From positions 896,126-960,125 of the forward strand of contig MNCI01015029.1 in the NCBI GenBank assembly GCA_015680685.1: DNA of 64,000 nt, given 5' to 3'. Of the stretch, positions 22,882-33,610 are shown in pieces; position 1 is the first letter of the stretch, and each line of letters begins with the position of its first letter. The notes below the pieces were generated by a model. The model did no database searches, was not told the DNA's origin, and saw nothing but the letters and a program-made list of their open reading frames with translations. Source of the DNA: Gnetum montanum (taxonomy: Eukaryota; Streptophyta; Gnetopsida; Gnetales; Gnetaceae). A program made the position numbers and the translations under genes.

Positions 22882-24309
22882 ATCAACATCTAGAGGATCT
22901 TCCTGAGAGACATCGACAAATAATACAAAACACCATGAAGAACAAGACACCAACATCACTCTTCAGTGCCCGCTTGGATGACGCTTCACTATGTTTGAGA
23001 GTACTGGGAGAATGATTGTAAGGTAGGGGCAAGGGATGGATTTGAGGAAATAGGGTTAGGGAAGAATAAATGTAGAATGCAACTTAAGGAGAAACTGTTG
23101 CCAGTGTGATCCCTCATCGGAATGCTTATGAGGGAGTTAGCACGCATGGGTGTCTTTCTTCTTTGGATTTCAACCTCTCATCCAAGTGTTTAGAGATGGT
23201 TGATCCATAGCTGAGATGTTTTTGAAGTAGCTATCATGCCATTTGTTTTAGGTACCTATCATTTTTTTGAGAATTTTTTTCTTTTGCTCTCTTGTGCTTT
23301 TTTTTTGCTGCACACCGACATTCACTTAGAGACAACCTTGCTATTGTCGTAAGACAAGTGTTTCCTCCTTGGGATGAGCTATGTTACAACCATGTGGGGC
23401 TTTGACCTACCGATAGAGGCTTCTCATGGGACAAGATACGTTATGTCTATCATGGGCTTGGTGGTTGGGCATGTGAAAGGGATTTATGTGCATTGGGAAA
23501 GCTTGTGGAGAGCATATGGGAAGTTGCAAGTATAGGGAACGAAGATTAAGTTGGTTGAAGGGAAAGTAGGGTATGCACTCTCAAGTAGTTGAGCTAATCA
23601 AAGTAGGTACTTTAGAATAGTGTCATGTCTTGCTTTCATGGTGAAATGCATCTTTGAATGATGCCATCTTAGCTTTTATCCTACAAACACAATAGAGAGA
23701 AAACTAGAAAAAGCAACCATTAAGTGAAGTGAGAGTAAAGTCCTGCTTGCTCTAGACATTGCTAGAGTGGCAAGTGTTGTGTCTGACATGTGCAATGTCC
23801 AAAGCAAGAAGGCTAGCATAGATTATGATAGTGATAAGCTAGAAAGGTTAGCATTGAAGAGGCTAGGAGCAGTGATGATGTAGATGCTCAAGATTTGTCA
23901 CCCAAGGAAAACATCATGCAATCTAGCTACAAGGAGAGAAGCCTAACAACCGAATGCCTTTTTGAACTTGGAAAATGGCAAGGGCTAGAGGACAACAACC
24001 TTGTGGCTAGGCCACAATAGTACTAGACTCCAAAAGTAAGTGTTGATGGCAAGAGCTACTACCAGGATGATTGCTTGTGGTAGCGATAGCTCCGAAAGAT
24101 TAGGAAGATGTCAAACGACATCTTTGGAAGATCAGAAAGATGCTAGTGGTAGTGATGTTGCATGTGTTCCAGAGGATTTTTCCTTGGCAACATGAACTGC
24201 ATTCTAGAACTACAATGTCCCACCCCATCCACCTAGGAAACTTGAAGACATGCATGCTCACTTTTTCAGTAGGGTCACATGTGTGAGCTGCGAGGAATTG
24301 CATTGCAAA
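22882..24309 (-). other. Element A 3' untranslated region
   Basis: This is about 1.4 kb between the post-integrase tandem repeats and the PPT. No pol or gag motif is present. The plus strand has a few short open stretches, for example from 22871 with HLEDLPERHRQIIQNTMKNK, and near 23340 with VVRQVFPPWDELCYNHVGL. These raise the possibility of a second, shorter antisense coding remnant. I cannot match them to element B because B lacks this part. Confidence 0.45.
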
Positions 24310-24560
24310 CCTAGTTTAATCTGTTGGTAGACTGTCGAATGTGCTAGTTTGAGGTCCTAGTAGACCAATTTGCTAGTTTATTGTCATAGCAGATGGTGGA
24401 TGGTTAGTTTAAGGTTGTAGCGGACCATGCTGTGGGTGCCATTTTTACGTCATAGCCCAAGGATGTGTTGTGCCAGTTTAACATCATAGTGTACTAGCTA
24501 TGCTAGTTTATAGTCATAGTGGACTAGCTGTGCCAGTTTATAGTCAAGTGGTTGATGAGA
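24310..24560 (-). repeat. Tandem repeat after integrase in element A
   Basis: About seven degenerate units of 25-40 bases contain the sense word CTAYGAC(A/C)NTAAACTRGC (plus: GCTAGTTTAAGGTCGTAGCGGACC and variants). The array starts exactly where the integrase reading ends. The same core word recurs at 28090-28500 and, in altered form, at 33840-34160. Confidence 0.7.
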
Positions 24561-25575
24561 TTTGTGAACTCATTGCCATTTGTGTCAGCTAGTTTGAATG
24601 CCCTATTTCATAGGCTTTCGTAACTATGAAAGGGACCTCCTAGTTGGCTGATAATTTGCTTATAGGCTCATGAATGGCCTTGGGAACTAGGTCCCCCCTT
24701 TTGATCGACCGTTGATATAAGTTGTAGTGATGCTTCTACCATTGCTTATCTTGGTACCATTCCATGCAACCAAATGTTTCAGCATGCTCCTCCTCTACAG
24801 AGTCAAGATTAATGATCCTTGACTCATTTTTTGGGCCTTGTCCATGACATTTGAAAGGATCATTTGAAGTGATGGAACCTACAATTTAAGAGGTAACACC
24901 ACTTCAGATCCATATACAGGACTATATGGGGTCTTACCTGTAGTTGTTCTACATGTCATGTAGTAGGCCCAAGGCACATAGAGGATTTGCTCATGCCATC
25001 ACCTCTTGCTGCTGCTAAGAATCTTTTTCAACAGGTTAATGATGACTTTGTTGGTTGCTTCTGCTTGGCCATTTGCCTAGGGATAATATGACAACGAAAA
25101 GGAGTGTTTGATGCCAAGGTTTTCACAAAAGGTTTTGGTTTCTGCGCTACTAAATTGTGGCCTGTTGTTAGTCACAATAGTCATAGGAAGACCAAACCAT
25201 GTTATAATGTTATGTAGAATGAAGTGGCAAACATGTTGAGATGTGGTCTTTCTAAGGAGAATAGCCTCTACCGACTTTGTGAAGTATTCGGTTGTGGTAA
25301 TAATAAAGCTATGTCCTGTAGAAGACTTGGATGTGATAGGTCCTATGATATCTAGTCCCCAACATTGGAAAGGCCATGTAATTTGTGTTGTATGAAATTT
25401 AGTAGGTGACACGTGTATAAGGTTCACATGGTGTTCACATACATTGCATGTTCTAACCTTGGCAAGGAAATCAAGTTCTATGCAGGGCTAGTAGTCACCT
25501 AGGCATCTGATTTTTGCTACCATAGCCCTGGGAGCTATGTACCCTCCACAAAATCCCTAATGGACTTCATCAACA
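24540..25575 (-). pseudogene. Element A integrase
   Basis: Integrase inserts the cDNA. The zinc-binding end reads KVRTCNVCEHH, the CxxC half of HHCC. The catalytic core then gives WGLDIIGP (first Asp), FGLPMTIVTNNRPQFSS, where the canonical TDNG has become TNNR so the second catalytic Asp is Asn, and the ANGQAEATNKV block. A stop at 25077-25079 lies just before ANGQ. C-terminal sequence with YGSEVVLPLKL and AFKLADTNGNEFTNL runs to about 24540. Stops at 24879-24881 and 24640-24642 match stops at the same places in element B. It is non-functional. Confidence 0.88.
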
Positions 25576-26400
25576 ATCTTTTGTGCCTTTTCCCCACTAA
25601 TGCAAGCTAGCAATATCCCATCATAAGAGCATTTGCATAAAGTGTTATCTCCTACGAAGACATATTTTTGTGCTTGATTTTGTATTACATCCTTTTGAGC
25701 AGATGTCAAGCCATGATGTTGGAGGTATGCTTTAATGTTGTCATACCACTCTTGGATGTGAGTCACACCTATGGACACAATGTGCGGAGTGTAAGTGCTA
25801 GGATTAGTACATGTCACTATTGAGGTAGGCAAAGTAGCAAGCACGTGTAATGGCACATTTAAGGCTAGCATGGCCAACACATCAGCTATAGTGTTTTTGT
25901 TATAGGGTATGTGTTGGATGTCTAAATTTGCAAAAAAATTTAGTAGACTTTTGGCTAGATCGTGATAAGGTTGCAAATGTGGAGCCTTGCAAGCATAGAC
26001 GTTAGTGATTTGGTTGATAACTAGATGCAAATCGCCCCAAATTGCTAAGTGTTAAATCCTAAACTCTTGGGTCGCTAGAAGCCCCCTAAGGAGTCCTTCT
26101 TACTTGGCTATGTTATTTATTCAAAGGAATGTAAAATGATATGTGAAGGGTTGAATTTCCCTATAGGAAAATGTAAGGACAGCGATAGCGCAACCACCTC
26201 ATGTAGTTGAAGCGCCATTGAAATGTAAACTAGCCTCGAAATCTGATGTTACATGACTTATGCTATTGACATGCTCATCTGGGAACTCAGGTTCTATTAT
26301 TGCTTGGTCATCAACGGGTGAAGTTGTAAGCTATGTGGCTATTTCTTGACCCTTTGTTGATGATTGTGCCACATAATGTAGGTCGAACTCTACAGTTATG
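25576..26400 (-). pseudogene. Second (archaeal-type) RNase H of element A
   Basis: Tat-lineage elements carry an extra RNase H domain between the RT-linked RNase H and integrase. Here the minus strand gives LHFNGAS (equivalent to the usual LYFDGAS, with catalytic Asp changed to Asn), THFTFL/NNIAK-like sequence for the NNxAEYEAL block, and GLLRGLLATQE. HLVINQITNVYACKAPHLQP and IQHIPYNKNTIADVLAMLA then complete it as the DSxLVVNQV..W..RD..L and HIPRxxNxxADALAxLA blocks. The last part (26030-25557) is open for 157 codons. The domain assignment comes from motif order and defines the lineage. Confidence 0.85.
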
Positions 26401-26413
26401 GCTTTCCATTGGG

Positions 26414-26860
26414 CTATTCTATTGTTCTCATATAAGTTGGTTGTAATAGCCCGAAGTATGTTTCTTTTACATATAATGTTAAATTTACTAAAAAATAGGT
26501 AATGTCTCCACTTTTAAGTGCAAACAATAGGGCAAGACAATTTTTCTCTACCTGGTTGTACTTTGTTTTGTAAGCTATCAATGGATGACTTAAGTAGTAG
26601 ACTGGGGTTTCGAACCTGTCATCTCTCTTTTGATATAACAGTGTAGCAATAGATGTATCTAAGGTGGCAAGGTAGATGTAGAAAGGCCTATCTCTTTGTG
26701 GTGGATAAACAATGGGAAGGTGCAAAAGCTCTTTCTTTAGATTATCAAAGGCTTCTTGGCATTGATCTGTCGACTCAAAGTTAACTCCCTTCTTAAGCAA
26801 GTGTTGCATTAGGTGTAGTTTGTTTGTCAACCTTGCAATAAATCTTCTTATGAACTGTAC
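26414..26860 (-). pseudogene. Element A RT-linked RNase H
   Basis: An open stretch of 138 codons reads FESTDQCQEAFDNLKKEL, then RPFYIYLATLDTSIATLL where the catalytic D of the usual LYLD/DAS position is replaced (LATLDTS), then PVYYLSHPLIAYKTKYNQVEK and CLALLFALK. These are the F.W...CQ.AF..LK..L, YYVS..L..AE..Y and EK..LALV.A blocks of gypsy RNase H. It connects upstream with RT in the same frame. Confidence 0.88.
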
Positions 26861-28066
26861 CTTGCCCTATAACCCATGCAACTCCTTAAGGTTTGTAGGC
26901 AGTGTTAAGTTAACGATAGCCTTAAACCTTGTCGTGGTCTACACATATCCCCATTTTTGACACTAAAAAGCCTAACATGCGTCTAGTTTTACTCTGAAAA
27001 CATATTTTTTGGGGTTGAGGCGGAGATCATGGCTATGAAAATGTTGAAGGACTATGTTTAGATCATTGGGGATGATTAGTAGCTTCCTTAGACTTAACCG
27101 CTATGTCATCGACGTAGTCATTTAATCTTTCTAAGAGGTAATCACTAAAGATGTATGTCATTGCTCGTTGATACATTGCTCTAGCATTTTTAGCCCAAAG
27201 GGTATCATTGTATAACAAAAGGTTCCCCAAGGGGTCATAAAGGTAGTTGCCAATTGATGCTATGGGTTTATATGGATCTAATTATAGCCTAAAAACCCAT
27301 CCATAAAGGATAGTAAGGCATGACCAGCCATAGTGTCGATAAGTTGATCGATACTAGGCAATGGAAAGTCATCCTTAATTGTCATCCTATTCAAATCCTG
27401 GAAGTCTATACAAATTCATATACTTCCAGTCCTCTTGGGTATGACTACAATGTTTGAGACCCAATCTGAGTAATCAATTGCCTAAATGAAACTAGCTTGA
27501 TAGAGTATGGTAATTTCATTACAAATAGCTAAGGTGATTTCTGGTTTGATTTTGCAAGCCTTTTTCTTAACTACCTTGACATGTGGGTCTAGGATAATAT
27601 TGTGTTGTATGATTTATGGGTCTAGTCCCAACATGTCTTCATATGACCACACAAACACTTTGACATTGTTATTGAGGACTTTTGAGATATTTTGTTGCAC
27701 CTGTGGCTCTAGCAAGGAGCAAACTTTTAAGGTTTTCACCTTACCTCTAGATGTAGTAACAGGGATTTCAATAAGAGGGTCCTCAATTACATCCCCAACC
27801 TCTAAGTCTAGGGCCTAAACTAGGTGTTTGGGCCAGTCTAGGGGTGTTTCTAAGGATGCAATGTAGGTGTCACCAGAGGATGATTCAAAGTCTACCAACT
27901 TTGGATTTAAGTGTTTTGTAAATTTGCCATAGGGACTTGTCAAGGTTAAAGGCGAATGAAGGTCATCATGCATAGCCATTCTTTCAATTGAACCTGCCAC
28001 AATAAGTAAACAAGCCAAGTCAAGTGATACATATTTGAGACAACCATATGTAATGAACATATGCAA
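26861..28066 (-). pseudogene. Element A reverse transcriptase
   Basis: The minus strand from 28066 holds a lead-in region, then WSYEDMLGLDP and IQHNIILDP (the RT N-terminal H.I...P block), VVIPKRTGSI, CIDFQDLNRMTIKDDFPLPS, FMTPWGTFCYTMIPFGLK and MTYIFSDYLLERLNDYVDD. YVDD is intact at 27105-27116, and LNPKKYVF, LGFLVS and KELHGL follow. Frames shift at least twice between 27230 and 26950, and a stop at 27278-27280 sits in the GYNxI block. The catalytic YVDD survives although the frame does not. Confidence 0.9.
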
Positions 28067-28084
28067 AGAAATGATAACTATTAC

Positions 28085-28505
28085 ATCTAGTTTAAGGTCT
28101 TATCAAACCGCAACTATGCAAAATTTTTAAATTGTAATTGCTAGTTTAAGGTTTTGGCGGACCATCATTGGATTTAAAGATGTAAAGTGAATGCTAAAAT
28201 TGCTAGTTTAAGGTCGTAGCGAACCACAACCGGCTTTAAAATGTAAGTTAACGCTAAGATTGCCAGTTTAAGGTTGTAGCGGACTGTTACTAGGTTGGAA
28301 ATGTAAAGGAAATGCTATAATTGCTAGTTTAAGGTTGTAGTGGACTGCAATCATGTAACGTTGTAATTTGGAATTGCCAGTTTAAGGTCTTAGCAGACCA
28401 TTAATAGGTTTAAATTGTAAAGAAGATGTTAAGATTGCCAGTTTAAGGTCGTAGTAGAACGTAAGATTGCCAGTTTAAGGTCATTAGTGGATTGTAACCA
28501 TGCAA
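28085..28505 (-). repeat. Tandem repeat upstream of RT in element A
   Basis: About eight units contain the plus-strand core GCCAGTTTAAGGTCGTAGCGGAC, spaced mostly by 60 bases (near 28085, 28140, 28200, 28263, 28322, 28375, 28437 and 28465) with an AAATGTAAAG-rich spacer. It lies between the antisense-gene region and RT. The core is shared with 24310-24560. Confidence 0.8.
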
Positions 28506-28539
28506 AATCATAAAAAATGAAGTGACAATTTTAATGCCT

Positions 28540-30060
28540 CTATGTGGTATGATGTACTTGCGTGCTACATTGCAGTATACCCATGCTATATTGTAGGGAA
28601 CGGGGATGTTCCCTGCTATGCTATAGTAGATAGGGGCACCGCGTGTCATGCGTGGGATGTAGAATATTCTGTGTTACGTGCGGAAGATGAAAGTAACAGG
28701 TGTTTTCATCCCGTAGGCTATAAATAAGAGATTACCCCATGGTAATTTGGTTACTTTCACTGTCAAAGCCTACACCCCACACCTAGAGCATAGTGTGGTT
28801 GAATTGAGAGATAACATAGCGGTCATAGTGTAGTAGTTGATACAGTCGATACACCTGAGTTTGTGAGCAGGCAATGGCACAGAAGAGTGAGCGCAGGTAT
28901 CAGGGGTGTACCCTTCGACGTTTTCCTAAGTTACATGTTGAGTGGCAAGAGGCTCCATTAGCCCAGTAAGTCGCTACACTATGCTTTTTTTGTGTAATTT
29001 ATCAAGTTAGATTGCCAGTTTTGTCACTATTTTGGTTGCTACGGTCATCATTCTGGCTACGTTGCAATTGTTGTTATTGGCTTGGCTACCATTTTGGCTA
29101 TTATGCCATGGCTATTACCACTCTGGTGGTAGTGACCATGGCGGTTGATATGCTATGGTTGCACATGGCATCGCCTTGGCCACCATTGTTGGGAATCACC
29201 AATGCATCATTGAGAGGGTTTGGGTAGTTCTGGGTAGCATAGCACACACCCAACGTAGCATATCATGCTTGGAGGGGATTTTTGTTTGTCAAGATTTTGG
29301 GTAGCGTAGCACATGCTCGGCATGGAGTAGCACTTGCAAGGAGGGGAGTTTATTTTTCTATATTGTATTTTGCTATATCTCATGCAGTGGGGTAGGGCCA
29401 AGACAACAAGAATGTTGTGTGTATTTTTCCAAAGCCACGTTGTTTTGACATTGTGACTGTTACCATGTTACGTTTTTGGTTCCTATTACGCTATGATGCT
29501 ATACTGCTGTAGCTGCCATGCTACTACACTGGCAGGTCTACTATGTTGCTACGTTAGTAGACCTTCTACACTGCTATGTTGTTGGGCTATTACTTTGCTA
29601 TGTGTGTTAGTGTGTTACTTACTATGTTTTCATGCTTGTCATATGGCTATATGTGCCATACTTGTTATGCTGTCACACTTGTTATATTGTTGCATGTCAT
29701 ACTTGCCACTTTGCTACACTGCACGAGGTGCAATCATCCTGCTATGCTGTGCATAACACAACCATTACCCTTGTGCAAAGTGTAGTTGTTACACTACACT
29801 GGGGAGGGCATGCCTACTACACTGTGCTATGCAGGGTGTAACCACTACATTGTGCATGGTGTACTTGCTATACTATACTATGTAGGGCATATCTGTTACA
29901 CTGTACAGGGTGTACTTGCTATGCTACACTACATGTAACACCCTACTACGCTACATTGCGTGTTTGGTTCTATGTTATTATGCTTGTGTGTTACTGTTTC
30001 ATGCATAAGGAAAAATCTGTATGTCAAGGGTTATGCTACACTACCTAGTAATCGTCACTT
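28540..30060 (+). repeat. GCTAYG/CTACAC-rich inverted-repeat region upstream of the antisense gene (A)
   Basis: This is dense degenerate copies of GCTATGCTAC, GCTACACTG, GTAGCATAGC and similar words in both orientations, strongest at 28555-28690, 29215-29340 and 29485-29960. It is the same word family as in the element A LTR and leader. It lies directly 5' of the antisense gene. Frames drawn here are Cys/Leu/Tyr-rich by-products of the repeat. Confidence 0.7.
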
Positions 30061-30910
30061 GAATATTGCACTAACACTTTCTTGTTATGTTGTACAAGAT
30101 CATGCTAAAACTTGTCCTAATTGTGCTTGAGCTGGTAGGAGTCCTATGCTACCTTAGTGAACTTGTGGCCAATGTCCCTCCTCCCCATGCATGGGTAGGG
30201 CATTAGGTGGTTTGGTTCCAAGATGGTTCATGAGAATTCCTAGAGTTCCTCCTCTACCATTTCAGTGTGATCATGTGGTCACACTTATTGGCTGAGACAA
30301 CCATTTTACTTATTGAACCATTGTTTCCTGGGGTGAACTAGGGCATTTTGAAGTTCATGGTTGATGGGTTGATTGAAGGAGAAGGGGTAGAAGGCTCAAA
30401 CCATTTCCCAAGAGGCTTGAGATGCTTGTGTTGGATTTGGAACATGCTCAAATTTAAATGTTATCACCAATACAACACGTTGTTTGTTGCCCATCACATG
30501 GGCACCTGCTTTCAAAACCCACCTGGAACTATTTATTATGCCAGTGGGTGAGTCCTGTGAAGATGTTTTGAACATGTTGTATCACTTGCCTTGTGCTAGT
30601 CAAAATGCTTACCATGCTTTGCATGTTGCCAGGGTTTATATTAACAAGGATGGTATTCACAGTGATGAGGGAACATTGGCGGTGGCCCAAACGGCTTTGC
30701 AAGAGTTCTCTTCTACCAGGAATGTACATGGTAGCATCCTAGAACAACTTGAGCTTGATTTCAAAACCTACCCAATCAAGTATGCCAAGTTCTATTTGAA
30801 GTGTAAGGAGCTCGGATGGTTGGATAGTGAACGAGACAATCACCGACCACTTACCGTAGAAGATGTTTTGGTGGAAATTCCACCATTTCCTACGCCATTC
30901 AGACTCAATG

Positions 30911-30996
30911 TGTTAAATTATGCATTTATATTTTTTGTGTGTTCAAGTGATGATTTTGCTTTTTCTTTTTGCTAATTTGTTTGTTCATTATTGCAG
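30911..30996 (+). other. Antisense-gene intron 1 (A), position shared with B
   Basis: The acceptor TTCATTATTGCAG ends at 30996, just before the exon that leads into GTAATCACC. In B the corresponding minus-strand acceptor, CCTATGTTATAG, precedes GTGGTCACC at the same place. The donor near 30910 (CAATGTGTTAAA) is weak. Confidence 0.6.
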
Positions 30997-32045
30997 TAGC
31001 AAGAAAATCCCATGAGGTTATAGTAATCACCTCTAGGCATGATGAAACCAACCTCTTCTTCAAGTACAGGGAGGTGGATGGGATGCAACGTTGGCTATGC
31101 AATGGGGCCATAGCCACCCTAGTTCACAACATTTAGGAGGCTAGACTCATGGATTTATTCCTAGTAGTAAATCCAAGTGTCCCAGCTATAGAAATTCTTT
31201 CCCTAGTTGATTCCTTTTCTAAAAAGGTTGACCACTACTGCACATGGGTTCACAATGTGCAGGTTGTGTTTGAGATTAATGACAAACTTTTTGTAGATCT
31301 TTTCAGTGTTCCCTATGATGGTATCATTATAAGGGAAAATACTAGCAAGGATGTCAACCATTAGGAGGACATAAAGGCATGGTTGGGGACAAGCAAGAAC
31401 CAAAAGGAAATTTATATCCATAAGGTTGAGCTAGCGGTGGCCCAAATAGTTTACCCTATCTTTTGGCCCTGTGCCTTCCCCAAGCTACTCTCCCTAGGAA
31501 AAATCCTTGAAGTAGAGCAAGCTTAGATCATGAGGGATGTCATGGAAGAAGGAACCCATTATAACTAGGCCAAATACCTTGCCGAAGGCTTGCGAGCTGA
31601 AATGGTCAAGCTTCGTGAGAAGCTTGATGCCCATTTCAATGTACACTATGCCTTGTTTATAGCCTACCTATGACAATTTATGAAATTCTTGGTGGTCTGT
31701 GTGAATGGTGCCTGGGTGTAGTAGGACCACACCTAGATATCCAAGCAATGGATTTGCCAAGTGTTCTATGCCACCTAATCCCAAGAAACCCTAGAAGCTA
31801 TAGGGGAATCTCTTTCGATAAATACGAAGGATCGGGTGGGGCATACCTTTTGTGCCCCAAAAAATGTTGAAGAGGCACCTCCCAGTGCCACAAGCAATGT
31901 GCTAATGGAAGTGCATCTCATTGCAGAAATAGTGAAAACCAAGCTATAACATAAAAAGTCTCATCCTGTGGAAGAAGCCCCTGTACTAATGAAGAGAGGG
32001 AAATAAATTTGTGAATCAGAGTTTGCAAAGTACGACCCATAGTTG

Positions 32046-32102
32046 GTAAGTATGTTTTTGTTAGTTAGCCCATTTAGTGTTATACTAGCCTACTTACCTT
32101 AG
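32046..32102 (+). other. Antisense-gene intron 2 (A), position shared with B
   Basis: The donor is AGTTG|GTAAGTATG and the acceptor CTACTTACCTTAG. At 57 bases it is short for a plant intron and may have a deletion; the B counterpart (51171-51276) has 106 bases with GTTAGT and GAGTTAG. Confidence 0.6.
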
Positions 32103-32388
32103 GCATGTTTAACAAAAGAAGAGGAAGAAGCTTTGGCCCTTGAAGCAGAGGCCCTTGTTGTAGAGGAGGAAGAGGCCCTGGCTGCAGAGGAAGAGGCCCT
32201 TGCTACTAATGATCCTTTTGCATAGTGTGCCCCAGTACCTAAGGGGCATTTGTTAATTGAGGATGCTACCACATTGTTGAGTTAGCTAGAAGGGGAAGTT
32301 CTACAATTCGATGCTAGTGAGTTTGATCACTTTCTTGAAAATCTATCAATGGGTGATCCCCTCGCTATCACCCCTAAGGATTTGCTAG

Positions 32389-32475
32389 GTAGGAGCTTTG
32401 CACTACTATTTATGTTATTTTTCAGATTCGTTGTTATCCTCTCCATCATTGCTAATAGTTTTTATTATGTATTAG
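32389..32475 (+). other. Antisense-gene intron 3 (A)
   Basis: The donor is TTGCTAG|GTAGGAG and the acceptor TTATGTATTAG, 87 bases, T-rich with a CTAATAG branch-like word. Confidence 0.5.
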
Positions 32476-32613
32476 ACACCACTGTTAAGGCCCTTGACTC
32501 TTCTTCCTTGATTTGCATCTAACCATGGATCAAGACCCCTGATAAATTTTTCTTTATGGAGGGGGTGGTCAATGACATAATTGATCACCTAAGGCAGATC
32601 GACCCTGAGATAG

Positions 32614-32716
32614 GTATGTTGAAATTACTATGTTAGGCTCTCTGAGTTGTTGCATTTTTTCTATGGTACTATGGCTAATGCTTTTCCACATGTGATTAAC
32701 AACTTCTCATCTCAAG
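32614..32716 (+). other. Antisense-gene intron 4 (A)
   Basis: The donor is GAGATAG|GTATGTTG and the acceptor CATCTCAAG, 103 bases. It joins to the exon starting WDLQQVVEVDTV or GPPTSG according to phase; B homology resumes just after it. Confidence 0.55.
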
Positions 32717-33523
32717 TGGGACCTCCAACAAGTGGTTGAGGTTGACACAGTGCCTATACTCCCACCAGAAGTGACCAAAGTTCCTCATGATGTATATGAG
32801 GAAACGAGCAAGTGTGCATTCTACTCGACACGTTCATTGTGGGAGTGTAGGCATGTCAATGAGGACATTTGGAAGAGGGTGCAAAAGCTTGAGAAAGAGA
32901 AGGCTAGCAAAGCTATTGAATTGGAGGATCTATGGTCTAGAAATGAATTTTTATTGGCCCATGACACTCTCGATAGTAGTTGGCATATGGTTGTAATTGA
33001 CTATGTGAGATACTAGTTAGCTGTATGGAGTAAGAACGAGGCCACACATGAGATCATACAACAACACTTGCAGATGGAATTATTGGCCAAAAAGAACCAA
33101 GATTGGAAGGACTATAGCGCAAAAGTCTATGAATGGGGGCAAGCACAAAAGAACCATAAGCACATATACAAAATAGAACATGTTGCCTATCATAAATAAT
33201 ATCAGGATGCTTCCATTGAGTTGCATACCCATAAGTTATTCCTTGATGTCATTGGTGCTGCTAAGGCCTACGAAAAGTTCACATAATAAGTTGTTGTTAG
33301 TGAGTCTCCTAAAAGGAAAATGACATTACCTTCTGAGGAGACCACCACTACCACCTTTTCTGTAGGACTTCCCAGATGGATAGCCATGGAGAAAGGGAAA
33401 TTTGCAGCAAGCATTGATCTAGGGAAGAAAGATTGGATCAACCTCACTAAAGAGGAAATTCTATGGTGTCTTGTAGCTAGCATGGATAAGACACCCTTTG
33501 AAATGGATGCAGAGCCATCTCAG

Positions 33524-33610
33524 GTTAGTCATTCTTTATTGTATCACAATTTATTTTATGAGAGCTTTATTGTAGTTTAATTTATTGTTTTGTTCTTTGT
33601 CTTATGCAAG
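33524..33610 (+). other. Antisense-gene intron 5 (A)
   Basis: The donor is CATCTCAG|GTTAGTC and the acceptor CTTATGCAAG, 87 bases, T-rich. A stop follows within a few bases in the expected phase. Confidence 0.5.

Noticed and set aside
28085-28505. Regularly spaced repeats resembling a CRISPR array
   Set aside because: Units are degenerate, spacers are related to each other, and the array lies inside a plant retrotransposon; it is an ordinary tandem repeat.
29493-29841. Three overlapping plus-strand frames rich in Cys, Leu and Tyr
   Set aside because: They are translations of the GCTATG/CTACAC repeat; all frames look alike.
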